Shown: positions 5,702 through 7,126 of the stretch, in pieces
How positions within the stretch are numbered: position 1 is the stretch's first letter
Layout of the letters: each line of letters starts with the position of its first letter
DNA from: Nitriliruptorales bacterium
Lineage (GTDB): Bacteria; Actinomycetota; Nitriliruptoria; Euzebyales; Egibacteraceae
Assembly: GCA_007126835.1 (NCBI GenBank)
Contig: SLAO01000078.1
Span: 1 to 7,126 of the forward strand
Direction: 5' to 3'
Length of the DNA stretch: 7,126 nucleotides
Position numbers and translations under genes: made by a program
The notes under the pieces: model-generated
Told to the model about the DNA's origin: nothing
The model's input: only the letters and a program-made list of their open reading frames with translations
Databases searched by the model: none

Positions 5702-6993
5702 GCGAGGCTTTCGAACCCGGGCACGTGCCGTTGCTGGTCGTCGCCGACGACCACACGGGTGCGAATGCCACCGCCGGCCGGCTGGCCTCGTACGGGGTGG
5801 ATGCGGTGACGGTCGCCGCCGGCGCGGTCGGTGTCCCCGCCGGGCTTGCCGCGGCGGCCGTGGTGGTCAGCACCGCCTCACGCAGCTTGGATCCGCCGGC
5901 GGCCCTGCATGCGGTGCACACAGCGCTGGAACAGGCACCGAAGGCCAGCCTGGTCGCTAAGCGGTTCGACACCACCCTGCGCGGCAACGTCGGCGCCGAG
6001 ATCGATGGCGTGCTGCGCGTCTTGCGGAACCGGGGGCGACCGGCAACGGCTCTGGTCGTCCCCGCCCATCCTGACGGGGGCCGGACGACCGTGGGCGGGG
6101 TCCAGCTCGTCAACGGCCAGCCGCTGGCGGCCACTGAGGCCGCCGCCGACGCGCGTCGACCTGTGCGGTTCTCCCGGGTCGCCGACGTTCTCACCGAGCA
6201 GATGGAAGCAACCGTGGCCGAGGTGGGCATCGACACGGTGCGCGCCGGAGGCGAGGCGCTGACTGCGGCGCTGGGTGCTGATGCTGATGTCGTGGTGGCC
6301 GATGCGGTCGATGACGGCGACCTCGTCGCACTCGCCCACGCGGCGATCGCGGTCAGTGCTCAGCAGGGGCGACACTGGCTGCCCTGCGATCCGGGCCCGT
6401 TCACCGCCGCGTACGCCGATGCTGCCGGGATCCTCGGCGCGGCCGCGGGGACGATCCTCGCGATCTCCGGCAGCGTGACATCGGTGACGCGTGCGCAGCT
6501 GAGCGAGCTGCGCCGGCGCCTGCGCACCGAGCTAGTCGCTGTCGACGTGGGCGACCTCGACGCTGCTGCCCTCGGCGAGGCGATGGCCTCCGCCGCCGCG
6601 CGGCACGACGTCGATGCGGTCGTGGCCGCCACCGCCATGGGCCCGGCTGATGTTCGCGCAGATCTTGACGACACAGACGCGCATCGGATCGCGGTGGAGC
6701 TCGGTCGCGCGGCCCGCATCGCTGTGGACCGCGGAGATGTCGCTGGGCTCTACCTGACCGGGGGAGACGTGACCGCTGGGGTCCTCGGGCACCTCGACGC
6801 CGACGGGCTCGCGGTGGAGCGAGAGGTGTTGCCGCTGGCCGTCGTCGGTCGGGTGCTGGGGGGTCCTCATGCGGGAACGCTAGCGGCGACCAAGGGCGGT
6901 CTCGTCGGCGACGCTGACGCCGCCGCCCGCTGTGTCTTGGAGTTGCGTGCGGCGGCCCGTCGCTGCACCAGAGGAGGGGGTGGGCAAGCATGA
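5698..6993 (+). CDS. DUF1537 four-carbon acid-sugar kinase, likely D-threonate kinase
   Basis: An ATP-dependent cytosolic kinase that phosphorylates a four-carbon sugar acid at the 4-position. From the GTG at 5698 it is 431 residues, typical for the family. The N-terminal substrate domain shows VVADDHTGANATA (14-26), KRFDTTLRGNVGAEIDG (88-104) and PAHPDGGRTTVGG (122-134). The C-terminal nucleotide domain shows SGSVTSVT (257-264), LTGGDVTAGVL (353-363) and GPHAGTLAATKGGLVGD (389-405). The frame is open further upstream inside the permease gene, but that translation is Arg/Gly-rich and unlike any protein; the GTG in a GTGA overlap with the permease stop is the natural start, with coupled translation. 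Adjacent PdxA favours D-threonate kinase (dtnK-like) over L-threonate or 3-oxo-tetronate kinases, which sit with other partners. The first motif departs from the common ADDLTGANDT. Confidence 0.9.
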   Translation: MSEAFEPGHVPLLVVADDHTGANATAGRLASYGVDAVTVAAGAVGVPAGLAAAAVVVSTASRSLDPPAALHAVHTALEQAPKASLVAKRFDTTLRGNVGAEIDGVLRVLRNRGRPATALVVPAHPDGGRTTVGGVQLVNGQPLAATEAAADARRPVRFSRVADVLTEQMEATVAEVGIDTVRAGGEALTAALGADADVVVADAVDDGDLVALAHAAIAVSAQQGRHWLPCDPGPFTAAYADAAGILGAAAGTILAISGSVTSVTRAQLSELRRRLRTELVAVDVGDLDAAALGEAMASAAARHDVDAVVAATAMGPADVRADLDDTDAHRIAVELGRAARIAVDRGDVAGLYLTGGDVTAGVLGHLDADGLAVEREVLPLAVVGRVLGGPHAGTLAATKGGLVGDADAAARCVLELRAAARRCTRGGGGQA

Positions 6994-7126
6994 GCACGCC
7001 CGTCATCGCTGTGACGCTTGGAGATCCGTCGGGCATCGGCCCCGAGATCGTCGCCCGCAGCCTGGCAGACACGCCGGCGGACGCACCGGCGCGCCTGTTG
7101 GCGATTGGTGACGCCGCGGCGCTCCG
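6990..7126 (+). CDS. PdxA/PdxA2-type 4-phospho-sugar-acid dehydrogenase, N-terminal fragment
   Basis: Only the first 45 codons lie in the window; the family is about 330 residues. The start reads VIAVTLGDPSGIGPEIVARS, and GDPxGIGPE is the N-terminal signature of PdxA (4-hydroxythreonine-4-phosphate dehydrogenase). The ATG overlaps the kinase stop as ATGA, with GAGGAGG at 6971-6977. In an operon with a DUF1537 kinase, the paralogue PdxA2 oxidises and decarboxylates D-threonate 4-phosphate to dihydroxyacetone phosphate, so PdxA2 is more likely here than the vitamin B6 enzyme. The metal-binding histidines that would confirm an active enzyme lie beyond the window. Confidence 0.88.
   Translation, partial: MSTPVIAVTLGDPSGIGPEIVARSLADTPADAPARLLAIGDAAAL

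Noticed and set aside
6401..7072. A 223-codon minus-strand frame opposite the kinase and pdxA start
   Set aside because: Poly-Arg, low-complexity translation antisense to two genes with clear motifs.

Overview
The window is high-GC and densely coded, and the genes present (sufC-sufS-sufU-sufT order, SufU-type scaffold, GTG starts, GTGA/ATGA gene overlaps) point to an actinobacterium. The lineage within the phylum cannot be fixed from this sequence; a deep-branching or environmental group is a guess only.

Left part (1-3273, plus strand): the tail of an iron-sulfur cluster assembly (SUF) operon. It holds the C-terminal half of the ATPase SufC, the cysteine desulfurase SufS, the zinc-dependent sulfur-transfer partner SufU and the MIP18/DUF59 protein SufT. 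SufS takes sulfur from cysteine, SufU accepts it, SufC powers the SufBCD scaffold (sufB and sufD would lie upstream of the window), and SufT is an auxiliary maturation factor. Twelve bases after sufT comes a small YgjV-family membrane protein with a C-terminal GNAT-like domain, probably co-transcribed but of unknown role.

Middle (3270-3407): a gap between convergent genes. It holds six perfect head-to-tail copies of a 17-bp unit, starting at the stop codon of the membrane-protein gene, followed by a short perfect hairpin that may be a shared terminator.

Right part (3408-7126): a carbohydrate-acid catabolic module. A DeoR-family regulator on the minus strand is divergent from an operon of a GntP-family permease, a DUF1537 four-carbon acid-sugar kinase and the start of a PdxA/PdxA2-type dehydrogenase. 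The three operon genes overlap by 4 bases at each junction. The kinase plus PdxA2 pairing is the known route for D-threonate (kinase to 4-phosphate, then oxidation and decarboxylation to dihydroxyacetone phosphate), so uptake and breakdown of D-threonate or a close C4 sugar acid is the likely function. The divergent intergenic region is AT-rich against its surroundings and packed with overlapping palindromes, good candidates for the DeoR operators.

I see no mobile element, RNA gene or CRISPR array. The pathways are known types. The least explained items are the 17-bp repeat array with its chain of overlapping micro-ORFs, the membrane/GNAT fusion behind the SUF operon, and the nested operator palindromes.
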